NCBI GenBank assembly: GCA_944326815.1
Contig: CALVFI010000010.1
Span: 124,001 to 188,000 of the forward strand
Length of the DNA: 64,000 bases
Reading direction: 5' to 3'
From: an uncultured Rikenellaceae bacterium
GTDB taxonomy: Bacteria; Bacteroidota; Bacteroidia; Bacteroidales; Rikenellaceae
The notes beneath the pieces were generated by a model that was not told the DNA's origin, searched no databases, and was given only the letters and a program-made list of their open reading frames with translations. The translations under genes and the position numbers were made by a program. Shown here one piece after another: positions 35,839-45,089 of the stretch; within the stretch, counting starts at the first letter, position 1, and each line of letters begins with the position of its first letter.

Positions 35839-37725
35839 TTATCTCCTTCGAGCCTGCTGTTGCTGTGCCTTCAGCATCTCCTCATAACGCTGCTGCCATT
35901 TTGACTTTTTCTTCGTCTTCTTGGCATTGGCTTTCATGCGAGCATGCAGTTTCTCATCGTTCACGATGTAACGGAACCCAATCGTCTGCCCCAACGTAAT
36001 GATGTTCGACAACATATAATAGTAGCTCAATCCGCTGGCCGAGTTATTGAACCAACAGAGCAGCATGAGTGGCATCATATAAAGCGACACAAATTTCATC
36101 CCTGCCATATTGGGAGCCGTAGACATATTGGTATAGTTGACCCGAGTCACCACATACATCGAAACGGCCATCAGTAGAGCAAACAGACTGACATGATCTC
36201 CATAGAACGGAATATTGAACGGCAACTGCAAAATGCTGTCATACGACGAAAGATCGTCCGCCCAAAGGAAATGCTCGCCCCTTAACTCAATCGACGCCGG
36301 GAAGAAACGGTACATGGCAATCAATATCGGAAACTGAATGAGCAACGGGATACATCCGCCCATCGGGCTCACCCCGGCTTTTCGATAGAGTTCCATAATC
36401 GCCTGCTGTTTCTTCATGGCATCCTCTTTCTTGGGATACTTCTCCGAAATAGCATCCATCTCGGGCTTGAGCAGACGCATCTTGGCCGTGGACAGGTAAG
36501 ATTTATAGGTTAGCGGCGAGATAATGACCTTAATGATGATCGTCAACAACAGAATAATCAAGCCATAGTTGGCGATATATTTACCCAGGAAATCGAACAC
36601 GGGAATCACCAACCAACGGTTTACCCAACCGATAATCCAACCGCCCAGCGGAATCAGTTTCTGAGCTTCTATATCATATTTCTTGAGGATGGAATATTTG
36701 TTCGGACCGAAATAGAACCGATAATCATACTGAGTCGTCTGTTTGTCGAACGGCACAGCGATCTTGGCATTGAACTTCTTGATATTGGAATCGTTCGGCT
36801 GATAAGTATCGTATTTGAGCGATGCATTGAGGAAATTATCGTCCGCAATGAATATCGACGAAAAGAACTGCTGTTTGAACGCAATCCACTGAAGTTTGCT
36901 ATTGATATCTTCCTCTTTCGAACTTTTGGAGATACCGAGCGATTCAATACCGTCCTCTCCAGGGAATTTATACGAAATGGTAGTGTAATTATTTTCGTTT
37001 TCAAACCCTTTTTCATTCTGCGGGCCTACGTTTTCCCACGTAAAGAGCATATCGCTCTGATTGGCCAGCAGATGTTCCATATTCACGAAATTGATCCGAT
37101 AACCGATCATGTAGTTATCTTTATAGACCGTATAAAGATACTCCACATAAGAGGTCGAGTCCACGTACAGGCGCATCGACAACTCCTCGCCCTCGTCTCC
37201 CGACACTACGATATGCTGCGGTTGTTCGGAGCGGAAGTAGTAATCTCCCGTGAATATCTGTGCATCATTAAAATTCTGCTTGATAAAGAAACTGAGATCG
37301 AATACCGAAGAGTTATCGGCAAAGAGCAGCAACGGGGTCCCGTCATATTTCTTATAATCCTTCAACTCGACCTGCGATACTTTCCCTCCTTTGTTGGATA
37401 CCGTAAGTTTAAAAAGGTCATTCTCGATGGTATAGAACTTCTCTTCCCCTTTTGTAGCAGCAAAAAGCGTTGCTCCCAAATGGCTGGCAAGCACCGAATC
37501 GGTACGGACAGGAGTCTCGACAAATGCGCTCTGCCGCAATGAATCAGTGGCCACTGCGGTTGGCAACGGTTCCGGTTCTGCAATCAACCGCCCTTCGGCC
37601 AACGCAATCGAATCCGCTTTGATCTTTGCTTCTCTGAATTTTTCTGCTTGTTTGCTGTTATACCATGTAAAACCGAAAAGTATAACGGCTATAATAATTA
37701 AACCAACGACTGATTTCTTATCCAT
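35839..37725 (-). CDS. yidC: Membrane protein insertase YidC
   Basis: YidC inserts and folds inner-membrane proteins, alone or with SecYEG. The 628-residue protein has an N-terminal helix (about 5-22), a large periplasmic beta-sandwich domain (about 80-350) and the conserved five-helix insertase core (about 360-600; SPLTYKSYLSTAKMRLLKPE and GGCIPLLIQFPILIAMYRFF). The tail is basic (KKTKKKSKWQQ...QARRR). Last gene of the DUF349-pyrG-yidC operon. Confidence 0.96.
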   Translation of the reverse strand: MDKKSVVGLIIIAVILFGFTWYNSKQAEKFREAKIKADSIALAEGRLIAEPEPLPTAVATDSLRQSAFVETPVRTDSVLASHLGATLFAATKGEEKFYTIENDLFKLTVSNKGGKVSQVELKDYKKYDGTPLLLFADNSSVFDLSFFIKQNFNDAQIFTGDYYFRSEQPQHIVVSGDEGEELSMRLYVDSTSYVEYLYTVYKDNYMIGYRINFVNMEHLLANQSDMLFTWENVGPQNEKGFENENNYTTISYKFPGEDGIESLGISKSSKEEDINSKLQWIAFKQQFFSSIFIADDNFLNASLKYDTYQPNDSNIKKFNAKIAVPFDKQTTQYDYRFYFGPNKYSILKKYDIEAQKLIPLGGWIIGWVNRWLVIPVFDFLGKYIANYGLIILLLTIIIKVIISPLTYKSYLSTAKMRLLKPEMDAISEKYPKKEDAMKKQQAIMELYRKAGVSPMGGCIPLLIQFPILIAMYRFFPASIELRGEHFLWADDLSSYDSILQLPFNIPFYGDHVSLFALLMAVSMYVVTRVNYTNMSTAPNMAGMKFVSLYMMPLMLLCWFNNSASGLSYYYMLSNIITLGQTIGFRYIVNDEKLHARMKANAKKTKKKSKWQQRYEEMLKAQQQQARRR

Positions 37726-37741
37726 TTTTTCTTAATTACAT

Positions 37742-39376
37742 TTACTTTTCAGAGTTCTTACACTGTTCCAAAGCAGCTTTTACGAACGCCACAAACAGTG
37801 GATGAGGTTTCATTACCGTGCTCTTATATTCGGGATGATATTGCACTCCTACGAACCAGGGATGATTCTCCAATTCGACCACCTCAACAAGATTGGTATC
37901 CGGATTAATTCCTACGGGTTTGAGTCCAGCCTTAACGAATTCGTCCAGATAGGTGTTATTGAATTCGTAGCGATGGCGATGACGTTCGGCAATCAGATCC
38001 GTTCCGTAAGCCTCATAGGTCTTGGAACCCTTGGCAAGTTGGCAAGGATATGCGCCCAAACGCATCGTACCACCTTTTTCGGTCACGCCTTTCTGTTCCT
38101 CCATCAGGTCGATGACGGGATGTGTCGTACTTCCCATCTCGGTAGAGTTGGCATCCGCATAACCGAGCACATCTCGTGCAAACTCAATCACCGCACATTG
38201 CATTCCCAGACAAATACCCAGGAAGGGGATCTTATTCTCACGAGCAAATTTCACGGCTGCAATTTTCCCTTCAATGCCTCGATGGCCGAACCCGGGAGCA
38301 ACGAGAATACCGCACATGCCTTTGAGCGACTCCTTGATCGTCTCGGGGGTCAGTTTCTCAGAATTGACATATTGCAACTTGACTTTCACATGGTTGGCGG
38401 CTCCGGCATGAATAAACGACTCCACAATGCTCTTGTACGCATCCGGAAGCTCGGTATATTTGCCGACCAATGCGATAGGAACCGTCTGTTTCGGATTCTT
38501 CACCTTATCTACAAACTCTATCCACTTCTTCAGATCGGGTTCCTTGTCGTGCGGAAGATCCAGTTTGTCGAGTGCGACCTCATCCAGATGCTGCTCATGC
38601 ATCTTGAGCGGCACCTCGTAAATCGTAGGAACGTCTATTGACTCCATGACCGCATTCGCATCCACATTGCAGAACAATGCCACCTTGCGCTTCACCCCAT
38701 CGGTCAGATGTTTCTCCGTACGCAGCACAAGAATATCGGGTTGAAGACCATTCTCGAGCATCGTCTTCACCGAATGCTGGGTCGGTTTGGTCTTGAGCTC
38801 CCCGGACGCAGACAAATAAGGGATCAACGTCAGGTGTACGATCGCCGTATTCTTATATCCGAGTTCATAACGCAACTGACGAACCGCTTCAATATATGGC
38901 AAAGATTCGATATCGCCTACCGTACCTCCGATCTCCGTAATGATCACATCATACAACTTCTTATTGCCAAGCAACTTGATCCGGCGCTTGATTTCATCCG
39001 TAATATGCGGAATAACCTGCACCGTACGGCCGAGATACTCTCCCTTACGCTCTTTGTTGATCACACTCTGATAAATCTTACCCGTAGTGACGTTATTGGC
39101 TTTCGAAGTCTGAATCGAGGTAAATCGTTCATAGTGACCTAAATCGAGGTCGGTCTCAGCACCATCCTCCGTGACATAGCACTCTCCGTGCTCATAGGGA
39201 TTCAGCGTTCCCGGATCGATGTTGATATACGGATCGAGTTTCTGAATGGTTACCGAATACCCCCGTGCCTGAAGCAATTTAGCTAATGAGGCAGAAATGA
39301 TCCCCTTTCCCAATGAAGAGGCCACTCCTCCCGTAACGAAAATATACTTGGGTCGATTTACATTACCTACTGACAT
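37742..39376 (-). CDS. pyrG: CTP synthase
   Basis: Makes CTP from UTP, ATP and glutamine. The 544-residue protein has the N-terminal synthetase domain ([16 protein letters not shown], then [18 protein letters not shown]) and a C-terminal class I glutamine amidotransferase domain. The nucleophile Cys lies in FLGICLGMQ and the His/Glu pair in VQYHPEYKS. Length is normal. Between DUF349 and yidC, with gaps of 15-16 bp. Confidence 0.98.
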   Translation of the reverse strand: MSVGNVNRPKYIFVTGGVASSLGKGIISASLAKLLQARGYSVTIQKLDPYINIDPGTLNPYEHGECYVTEDGAETDLDLGHYERFTSIQTSKANNVTTGKIYQSVINKERKGEYLGRTVQVIPHITDEIKRRIKLLGNKKLYDVIITEIGGTVGDIESLPYIEAVRQLRYELGYKNTAIVHLTLIPYLSASGELKTKPTQHSVKTMLENGLQPDILVLRTEKHLTDGVKRKVALFCNVDANAVMESIDVPTIYEVPLKMHEQHLDEVALDKLDLPHDKEPDLKKWIEFVDKVKNPKQTVPIALVGKYTELPDAYKSIVESFIHAGAANHVKVKLQYVNSEKLTPETIKESLKGMCGILVAPGFGHRGIEGKIAAVKFARENKIPFLGICLGMQCAVIEFARDVLGYADANSTEMGSTTHPVIDLMEEQKGVTEKGGTMRLGAYPCQLAKGSKTYEAYGTDLIAERHRHRYEFNNTYLDEFVKAGLKPVGINPDTNLVEVVELENHPWFVGVQYHPEYKSTVMKPHPLFVAFVKAALEQCKNSEK

Positions 39377-39391
39377 AACAACTATCTATAC

Positions 39392-41398
39392 TTATTCTTG
39401 TTTATCTATCATGTTTATCTTTTCGATAGCAGCAGCCATCTCCTCCTTGGCGCGAGCAATCTTATCCTGTACATCCCGGATCATAGCCTCGGCATTCTTC
39501 GATTTGGAGAAGAATCCTATGTTATTCTCCAGCAAAGCAATGTCAGCCTCCAGTTGTTTCACCTTATTGTAAAGTCGGTCGCGTTCGAAACGGATACGAC
39601 GATCTCCGCTGTTCTTCATATTCTCAATCTTATCCCGGAACCGGTTCAACTGACGATCCCGATCGTTACCGCGCAAGGTCGAGAACAATTTATCCATCAC
39701 GGCCTTGTATTGTCCTTGAATCGCCTCTTTCTGTTTGATCGGCACAAAACCTATCTCACTCCAGCGTCGTTGGAAATCCTTGATCATATCGAACCCTCCG
39801 GACACAATATCACACGCTTCAATCTCTGCAAGCAGTTCGCGTTTTTTCCGCAGATTCTCCTCATGTTCGGCATCCACCGATGCAAAATGTTGCGACTTCC
39901 GATCAAAGAAATAGTCGCACGCAGCACGGAATCGTTTCCACACTGCATCGGAGTAACGCCGTGCCACAGGGCCGATCTCCTTCCAACGCTTCTGCAACGC
40001 AATCAACTCATCGGTCGTCTTTTTCCACTCCTCGCTCTCTTTCAAAGCCTCGGCCTGTTCGCATATCTCATTTTTAAGCTGGAGGTTATGCTCCATCTCG
40101 GTTTTAATCTGCAGATAGAAATTGCGTTTCTGTTCGAAGAACTTATCGCATGCATTGCGGAACCGCTCATACACTTTCGTATTCTCTTTCTTGGGAGCAA
40201 ATCCAATGGTTTTCCATACTTTCTGGATCTCCAACAATTTCTCGGAGGCCTTATTCCACTCCTTACGAGTCGTCAGCACACTGTTGGCTAACTCCTCCGT
40301 CTTCTCACACAATTCACTCTTCAGATCGAAATTGCGTTTCTGCTCCTCTTTCAGCTTCTCGAAATACTCCTGATGCTGTTTATTGATACGCGAACTGGCC
40401 TCCCGAAAACGCTCCCAAAGGCTCTCCTTATATTCCGGAGCCACGGGACCCGTTTCGCGCCACTCCTCGTGCAACTTCTGTAATTTATGAAAGGCCACGA
40501 TCACCGACGGTTCCAGGATTAACCGCTCCGCCTCCTCGCACAAAGCGAGCTTCGCCTCATAGTTCCGTTTCAGATCGAGATCACGAAGTTCCTTATTGAT
40601 TTTTATGAAGTTATAGAAATTCTCTACATGTAGGTTATAGGTTTCCCAAAGGTCCTTTACCTGGGCCTGCGGTACAGGTCCCGTCTCTTTCCAACGCTGC
40701 TGCAAATCACGGAATACCGTAAACGTATGATTCAGCGTCTCGTTGCTATTGATGAGTTCCTTGAGATCCTCTATGATTTTCAGTTTGATGCTCAGATTAT
40801 CCTCTTTGGTTCGTTCCAGATTTGCAATGAACTCGTCGCGTTTTTTACGATAATCCGCAAACAGTTCCTTCAACCGGAGCTCCGACGGATCCACCGGAGC
40901 CATAAAATCTTCTGCCGTACCACCACTCTCGAGGAACGATTTACGCATCTGTTCCACCTCGCTACGATGCAACTTATAAAATGCTACTTTAATGGCCTCT
41001 ACATCACGACGCAAACTCTGCACCGGTTTGGTTGCCAGCATCTCCGAGAACATATCCAGCAACTCTTCCTTCGTCTTTCCGGTCAGATCAAAGTCACGCT
41101 CTTCGGTCATACTTTTTTCTGCCTCGGCCGTCTCTTCTTCATCTGCTACCGCCTCCCCTAAATCATATTCAGGTGCTTCTGCCGCCAGACGAGCCTCCTC
41201 GTCCGAGAAATCGACAGCCTCCTTTTCTGGGGTCGCGACATTATCTTCTTTCTCTGCAACAGGTTCACCTGCAGCAGCATTCACTTCATTATCCACAGAT
41301 TCAGTTTCTTGACTTTCTGGGGGAAGCACAGGTTTCACATCTTCGGCAACGCCGACTTGTTCCTCAGGAACAGTTTGGTCAATCTTTTCAGTAGCCAT
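39392..41398 (-). CDS. DUF349-repeat protein
   Basis: A 668-residue helical protein. The first 100 residues are highly acidic and low in complexity. The rest is built of repeated DUF349 units, each about 70 residues, with the recurring pattern LQxxWKETGPVP / IQKVWKTIGFAP / LQKRWKEIGPVA / FQRRWSEIGFVP. Five or so repeats are visible. DUF349 proteins are cytoplasmic and of unknown function; relatives in other phyla are linked to competence or RNA. First gene of the pyrG-yidC operon. Confidence 0.9.
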   Translation of the reverse strand: MATEKIDQTVPEEQVGVAEDVKPVLPPESQETESVDNEVNAAAGEPVAEKEDNVATPEKEAVDFSDEEARLAAEAPEYDLGEAVADEEETAEAEKSMTEERDFDLTGKTKEELLDMFSEMLATKPVQSLRRDVEAIKVAFYKLHRSEVEQMRKSFLESGGTAEDFMAPVDPSELRLKELFADYRKKRDEFIANLERTKEDNLSIKLKIIEDLKELINSNETLNHTFTVFRDLQQRWKETGPVPQAQVKDLWETYNLHVENFYNFIKINKELRDLDLKRNYEAKLALCEEAERLILEPSVIVAFHKLQKLHEEWRETGPVAPEYKESLWERFREASSRINKQHQEYFEKLKEEQKRNFDLKSELCEKTEELANSVLTTRKEWNKASEKLLEIQKVWKTIGFAPKKENTKVYERFRNACDKFFEQKRNFYLQIKTEMEHNLQLKNEICEQAEALKESEEWKKTTDELIALQKRWKEIGPVARRYSDAVWKRFRAACDYFFDRKSQHFASVDAEHEENLRKKRELLAEIEACDIVSGGFDMIKDFQRRWSEIGFVPIKQKEAIQGQYKAVMDKLFSTLRGNDRDRQLNRFRDKIENMKNSGDRRIRFERDRLYNKVKQLEADIALLENNIGFFSKSKNAEAMIRDVQDKIARAKEEMAAAIEKINMIDKQE

Positions 41399-41440
41399 CG
41401 CACATCATTTTTAGGTCCCGCAAACAGGACAGGTAATTTA

Positions 41441-41448
41441 CAAAAATA
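41441..41448 (-). promoter_or_regulatory. Promoter -7 element for DUF349-pyrG-yidC
   Basis: The minus strand reads TATTTTTG, an exact TAnnTTTG match, 42 bp before the DUF349 start. The rest of the 176-bp gap to the response regulator is AT-rich and shows no further clear signal. Confidence 0.55.
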
Positions 41449-41574
41449 CGGGATTTTTTATATATCCACCAAACAATTATAGGAATAATTTCACATTTCG
41501 CCCGTAATTAATATTCAGTTAAAATTAATATCATTATTTTGTAGCGAAAATTTCAGATACCATAAAAACAATTT

Positions 41575-42249
41575 ATGAACTACCGAATTCTGCTGGTAGA
41601 TGACGAACCCGACATTTTGGAATTCGTCGGCTACAACCTCCGAAAGGAAGGTTACGAGGTATACACCGCAAATAACGGAAAAGAGGCTATCCATAAAGCC
41701 CTCGAGGTCTTTCCCCATTTGATTCTATTGGATGTCATGATGCCCGAAATGGACGGCATCGAGACATGCCAGGAAATTCGCAGCCACAAAGAGCTTTCCC
41801 ACACCTTGATAGCCTTTCTGACAGCTCGCAGTGAAGATTACTCGCAGATAGCAGGCTTCGATGCCGGAGCAGACGACTACATCACCAAGCCGATACGTGT
41901 CAAAGTGTTAGTCAGCCGTATTAAAGCCATGCTCAAACGCGTAGAACATCCCCTGTCCGAAACCACGACAGAACAAGAGCATGCCATTCAAATCGACCGG
42001 GAACGTTTTCTGGTTATCAAAGAGGGGCAGGAGATTATCATGCCGCGCAAAGAGTTCAACCTGTTGGCCTTGCTCTACTCCAAGCCGCAGAAAGTATTCT
42101 CCCGCGAAGAGATTTTTGCCAACGTATGGGGTAACGACGTCGTGGTCGGAGACCGGACGATCGACGTCCATATCCGTAAACTCCGCGAAAAAATCGGAGA
42201 AAACCACATCGTCACCATCAAAGGCGTAGGTTATAAGTACGAAGACTGA
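41575..42249 (+). CDS. OmpR/PhoB-family response regulator
   Basis: A 224-residue regulator with an N-terminal receiver (D9/D10, phospho-acceptor D53 in LILLDVMMPEMDG, K105 region TKPIRVKVL) and a C-terminal winged helix (about 125-222; MPRKEFNLLALLYSKPQKVFSREE, then VVVGDRTIDVHIRKLREKIG). No histidine kinase is encoded next to it, so it is an orphan in this window. Confidence 0.94.
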   Translation: MNYRILLVDDEPDILEFVGYNLRKEGYEVYTANNGKEAIHKALEVFPHLILLDVMMPEMDGIETCQEIRSHKELSHTLIAFLTARSEDYSQIAGFDAGADDYITKPIRVKVLVSRIKAMLKRVEHPLSETTTEQEHAIQIDRERFLVIKEGQEIIMPRKEFNLLALLYSKPQKVFSREEIFANVWGNDVVVGDRTIDVHIRKLREKIGENHIVTIKGVGYKYED

Positions 42250-42270
42250 CCACCTTATCGGAATTATTGC

Positions 42271-42278
42271 TACCTTTG
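42271..42278 (+). promoter_or_regulatory. Promoter -7 element for the CrcB gene
   Basis: TACCTTTG, an exact TAnnTTTG match, 19 bp before the CrcB start. The 48-bp gap is too short for a fluoride riboswitch. Confidence 0.55.
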
Positions 42279-42297
42279 TTCAACTAATCCAAATATC

Positions 42298-42675
42298 ATG
42301 ATAAAGGAAGCAATACTGGTAGGAATAGGAGGATTTGTCGGAAGCATCTCCCGATATTTGGTCTCTATGGCAATGATCGGATGGTTACCTGGCGCCGTAC
42401 TCCCGGCTGGGACTTTCACTGTAAATGCCGTAGGCTCATTTCTAATCGGCCTGTTCCTTGCGGTCATAGGCGAAGGGAGTTGGTACTATTTATGTATTAC
42501 CGGATTTTGCGGAGGTTTCACCACCTTTTCCACCTTCTCGGCGGAATTGGTCGGCATGTTACGTTCAGCACATTACGGCCAAAGCATCCTGTATATCATC
42601 GCAAGCATCGTCATCTGCTTGGCCGCCGCCTGGCTCGGGATGTATACAGGAAATCGATTCAACTTAGTCAAATAA
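42298..42675 (+). CDS. crcB: Fluoride ion channel CrcB/FluC
   Basis: Exports toxic fluoride across the inner membrane. The 125-residue protein has four hydrophobic helices and the family motifs GGFVGSISRYLVS (residues about 11-23), TFTVNAVGSFLIGLF (about 39-53) and GFCGGFTTFSTFSAE (about 69-83). These include the conserved Asn and the Phe/Thr pore residues. It is 15 bp ahead of pta and may be co-transcribed. Confidence 0.94.
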   Translation: MIKEAILVGIGGFVGSISRYLVSMAMIGWLPGAVLPAGTFTVNAVGSFLIGLFLAVIGEGSWYYLCITGFCGGFTTFSTFSAELVGMLRSAHYGQSILYIIASIVICLAAAWLGMYTGNRFNLVK

Positions 42676-42690
42676 CTTAAAAACAACCAT

Positions 42691-43692
42691 ATGAACTTCA
42701 TTGAACAGGTCAAGGAAAAGGCCAAACAATTCAACAAGACCATCGTACTGGCAGAAGGAACGGAAGAACGTAATCTGAAAGCTGCCGACATCATTCTCCG
42801 CGAGGGCATCGCCAAAATCGTCCTAATCGGCAACCCGGAGGAGATACACCACCTCGCCTCGGAGTATTCGCTGGAACACATCGGAAAGGCACAAATCGTC
42901 GACCCGATGAATATTCCCGACGAACAGCGCTATATCGATCTCATGGTATCGCTGCGAGGGCACAAGGGAGTCACTCCTGAAGTTGCGGCCAAACAGCTCC
43001 AGGACCCGTTATACCTGGCTGCCGTCATGGTAAAGGCTGGCGATGCCGACGGCGAGGTCTCTGGCGCCGACCATGCCACAGCAGATGTTTTACGTCCCGC
43101 GCTGCAATATGTTAAAACAAAACCGGGCATCAGCGTCGTATCCGGAGCTTTCATCATGTTATTGCGCGACACGATGTTCGGCGAACACGGCATGATGGTA
43201 TTCGCCGACTGCGCCGTAACTCCGAACCCTACCGCCCAGGAATTGGCCCAGATTGCCGTAACCACCGGCCGCACTACGCGTGCCATTGCCGGCTTCGATC
43301 CCCGTATTGCCATGCTGAGTTTCTCGACAAAAGGCTCGGCGAAAAACGAGCTCGTCGACAAGGTCGTGGAGGCTACCCGCCTGGCCAAAGAGATGGATCC
43401 TGCACTTCAGATCGACGGCGAGCTGCAGGCAGATGCAGCCATCATTCCCGGCATCGGAGCAAAAAAAGCCCCGGGCAGCAAAATCGCCGGCCATGCCAAT
43501 GTATTGGTATTCCCTTCGCTCGAAGTGGGAAATATCGCCTACAAGCTCGTACAGCGCATGGCACATGCCGAAGCAATCGGTCCGGTACTGCAGGGAATGG
43601 CTGCTCCAATCAATGACCTGTCGCGCGGATGTTCCGTAGAGGACATCGTCGGTCTGGTCGCCATTACTGCCTGCCAAGCCTCCGAGGCATAA
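42691..43692 (+). CDS. pta: Phosphate acetyltransferase
   Basis: Converts acetyl-CoA and phosphate to acetyl phosphate, the first step of acetate fermentation. The 333-residue length is that of the short Pta form without the N-terminal regulatory domain. Characteristic segments are VLAEGTEERNLKAAD, DGEVSGADHATADVLRPAL, FADCAVTPNPTAQELAQIA and PGSKIAGHANVLVFPSLEVGN. It is 54 bp ahead of ackA, forming the usual acetate operon. Confidence 0.97.
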   Translation: MNFIEQVKEKAKQFNKTIVLAEGTEERNLKAADIILREGIAKIVLIGNPEEIHHLASEYSLEHIGKAQIVDPMNIPDEQRYIDLMVSLRGHKGVTPEVAAKQLQDPLYLAAVMVKAGDADGEVSGADHATADVLRPALQYVKTKPGISVVSGAFIMLLRDTMFGEHGMMVFADCAVTPNPTAQELAQIAVTTGRTTRAIAGFDPRIAMLSFSTKGSAKNELVDKVVEATRLAKEMDPALQIDGELQADAAIIPGIGAKKAPGSKIAGHANVLVFPSLEVGNIAYKLVQRMAHAEAIGPVLQGMAAPINDLSRGCSVEDIVGLVAITACQASEA

Positions 43693-43746
43693 AAAACATT
43701 GCCCCAAAAACAGATATTTAGGAAAACATACATAACACCCGACATA

Positions 43747-44964
43747 ATGATTATACTCGTTTTAAACTGCGGCAGTTCTTCGATCAAATATCAGGTGATC
43801 GATATGCGCTCTGCCTGCGAACACGAACTATTGGCCAAAGGACAAATTGAACGAATCGGTTTATCGGACAGTATCCTGACCCACAAAGTCCCCGAAAAGC
43901 CGAAGTTTGAAGTGGTCAAATCCATTCCCGATCACACGTCAGGCATCAACCTGATCTTGAGCACAATCACAGACGAACATCACGGCGTAATCGGCAGTCT
44001 GGCCGAGCTCAAAGCTGTGGGGCATCGCGTAGCCCACGGTGGAGAATATTTTAAAGACAGTGCTGTGGTGAACCCCACGGTCATCAAGCAAATCGAAAGT
44101 TGCTTCGAGTTGGCTCCATTACACAACCCGGCCAACCTGAAAGGAATTCTGTCAATCGAAAACATTTTACCGGGAATTCCACAGGTTGCCGTATTCGACA
44201 CCTCGTTCCACCAAACCATGCCGGCAAAAAATTTCATGTATGCGTTGCCATACAAATATTACGAAGAAAAAAAGGTGCGTAAATATGGCTTCCATGGCAC
44301 GAGCCACAAATTCGTCGCTCAACGGGCCTGCGAACTGACCGGATTGAATTTCGAAAGTTCCCGCATCATCACCTGTCACATTGGTAACGGAGCATCGGTC
44401 ACCGCCATCTGGAACGGGAAATCCTACGACACTTCCATGGGATTCACCCCGGTAGACGGTCTTATCATGGGCACTCGCACAGGCGAAGTTGACCCAGGAG
44501 CATTAATTTATATTGCTGAAAAAGAGAAAATAGGGTATCACGACCTGAATCAATTAATCAACAAGGAATCAGGCGTATACGGTATTACCGGCATTTCATC
44601 CGACATGCGCGACATCGAGGCTGCCCAAAACAAAGGCGATAAAAAAGCCATTCTGGCACTTGAGATGTACGATGAACGGATCAAGAAATTTGTCGGAGCA
44701 TATGCAGCCGAGATGGGAGGCGTCGATTTGCTGGTTTTCACAGGCGGTGTCGGCGAAAACGGCCCTGCTCGACGTTACAACGTATGCAAGGACATGGAGT
44801 ATATGGGATTGATTTTTGACGAGAAGGCCAACGATGGCGTACGAGGCATGGATAAAATTCTATCGGCACCAGAATCTCGTGTGAAAGTTGCCGTAATAAT
44901 GACCAACGAAGAACTCGTCATCGCATCGGACACATTCCGGTTATTAAAGAAAAAATCGGAATAA
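43747..44964 (+). CDS. ackA: Acetate kinase
   Basis: Transfers phosphate from acetyl phosphate to ADP, giving acetate and ATP. The 405-residue protein has the acetate kinase signatures LNCGSSSIKYQV at the N-terminus, VAHGGEYF, the FDTSFHQTMP segment, FHGTSHKFVAQRA and HIGNGASVTAI. ATG 43747 is chosen, as MIILVLNCGSSS is the family N-terminus; the upstream extension is in the intergenic gap. Confidence 0.97.
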   Translation: MIILVLNCGSSSIKYQVIDMRSACEHELLAKGQIERIGLSDSILTHKVPEKPKFEVVKSIPDHTSGINLILSTITDEHHGVIGSLAELKAVGHRVAHGGEYFKDSAVVNPTVIKQIESCFELAPLHNPANLKGILSIENILPGIPQVAVFDTSFHQTMPAKNFMYALPYKYYEEKKVRKYGFHGTSHKFVAQRACELTGLNFESSRIITCHIGNGASVTAIWNGKSYDTSMGFTPVDGLIMGTRTGEVDPGALIYIAEKEKIGYHDLNQLINKESGVYGITGISSDMRDIEAAQNKGDKKAILALEMYDERIKKFVGAYAAEMGGVDLLVFTGGVGENGPARRYNVCKDMEYMGLIFDEKANDGVRGMDKILSAPESRVKVAVIMTNEELVIASDTFRLLKKKSE

Positions 44965-45004
44965 CAAAAACACCTTCGGCATTCAGGGCAAAGCCGAACA
45001 TCAT

Positions 45005-45036
45005 AAAGGGATGGCTTAAAAACCATCCCTTTTCTT
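45005..45036 (+). terminator. Terminator after ackA
   Basis: A 10-bp stem AAAGGGATGG (45005-45014) / CCATCCCTTT (45023-45032) with an 8-nt loop, followed by TCTTATTG. It separates ackA from the convergent uvrA. Confidence 0.75.
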
Positions 45037-45089
45037 ATTGTCTATCAGGACATAACCTAACAGAAACTTACATTTTGCTTAGTCCCGAA

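Noticed and set aside
37802..38641. A 279-codon open frame on the plus strand inside pyrG
   Set aside because: Antisense to a highly conserved enzyme with no own signals.
42250..42297. A fluoride riboswitch before crcB
   Set aside because: The gap is only 48 bp and contains a plain promoter. There is no room for the pseudoknot aptamer.
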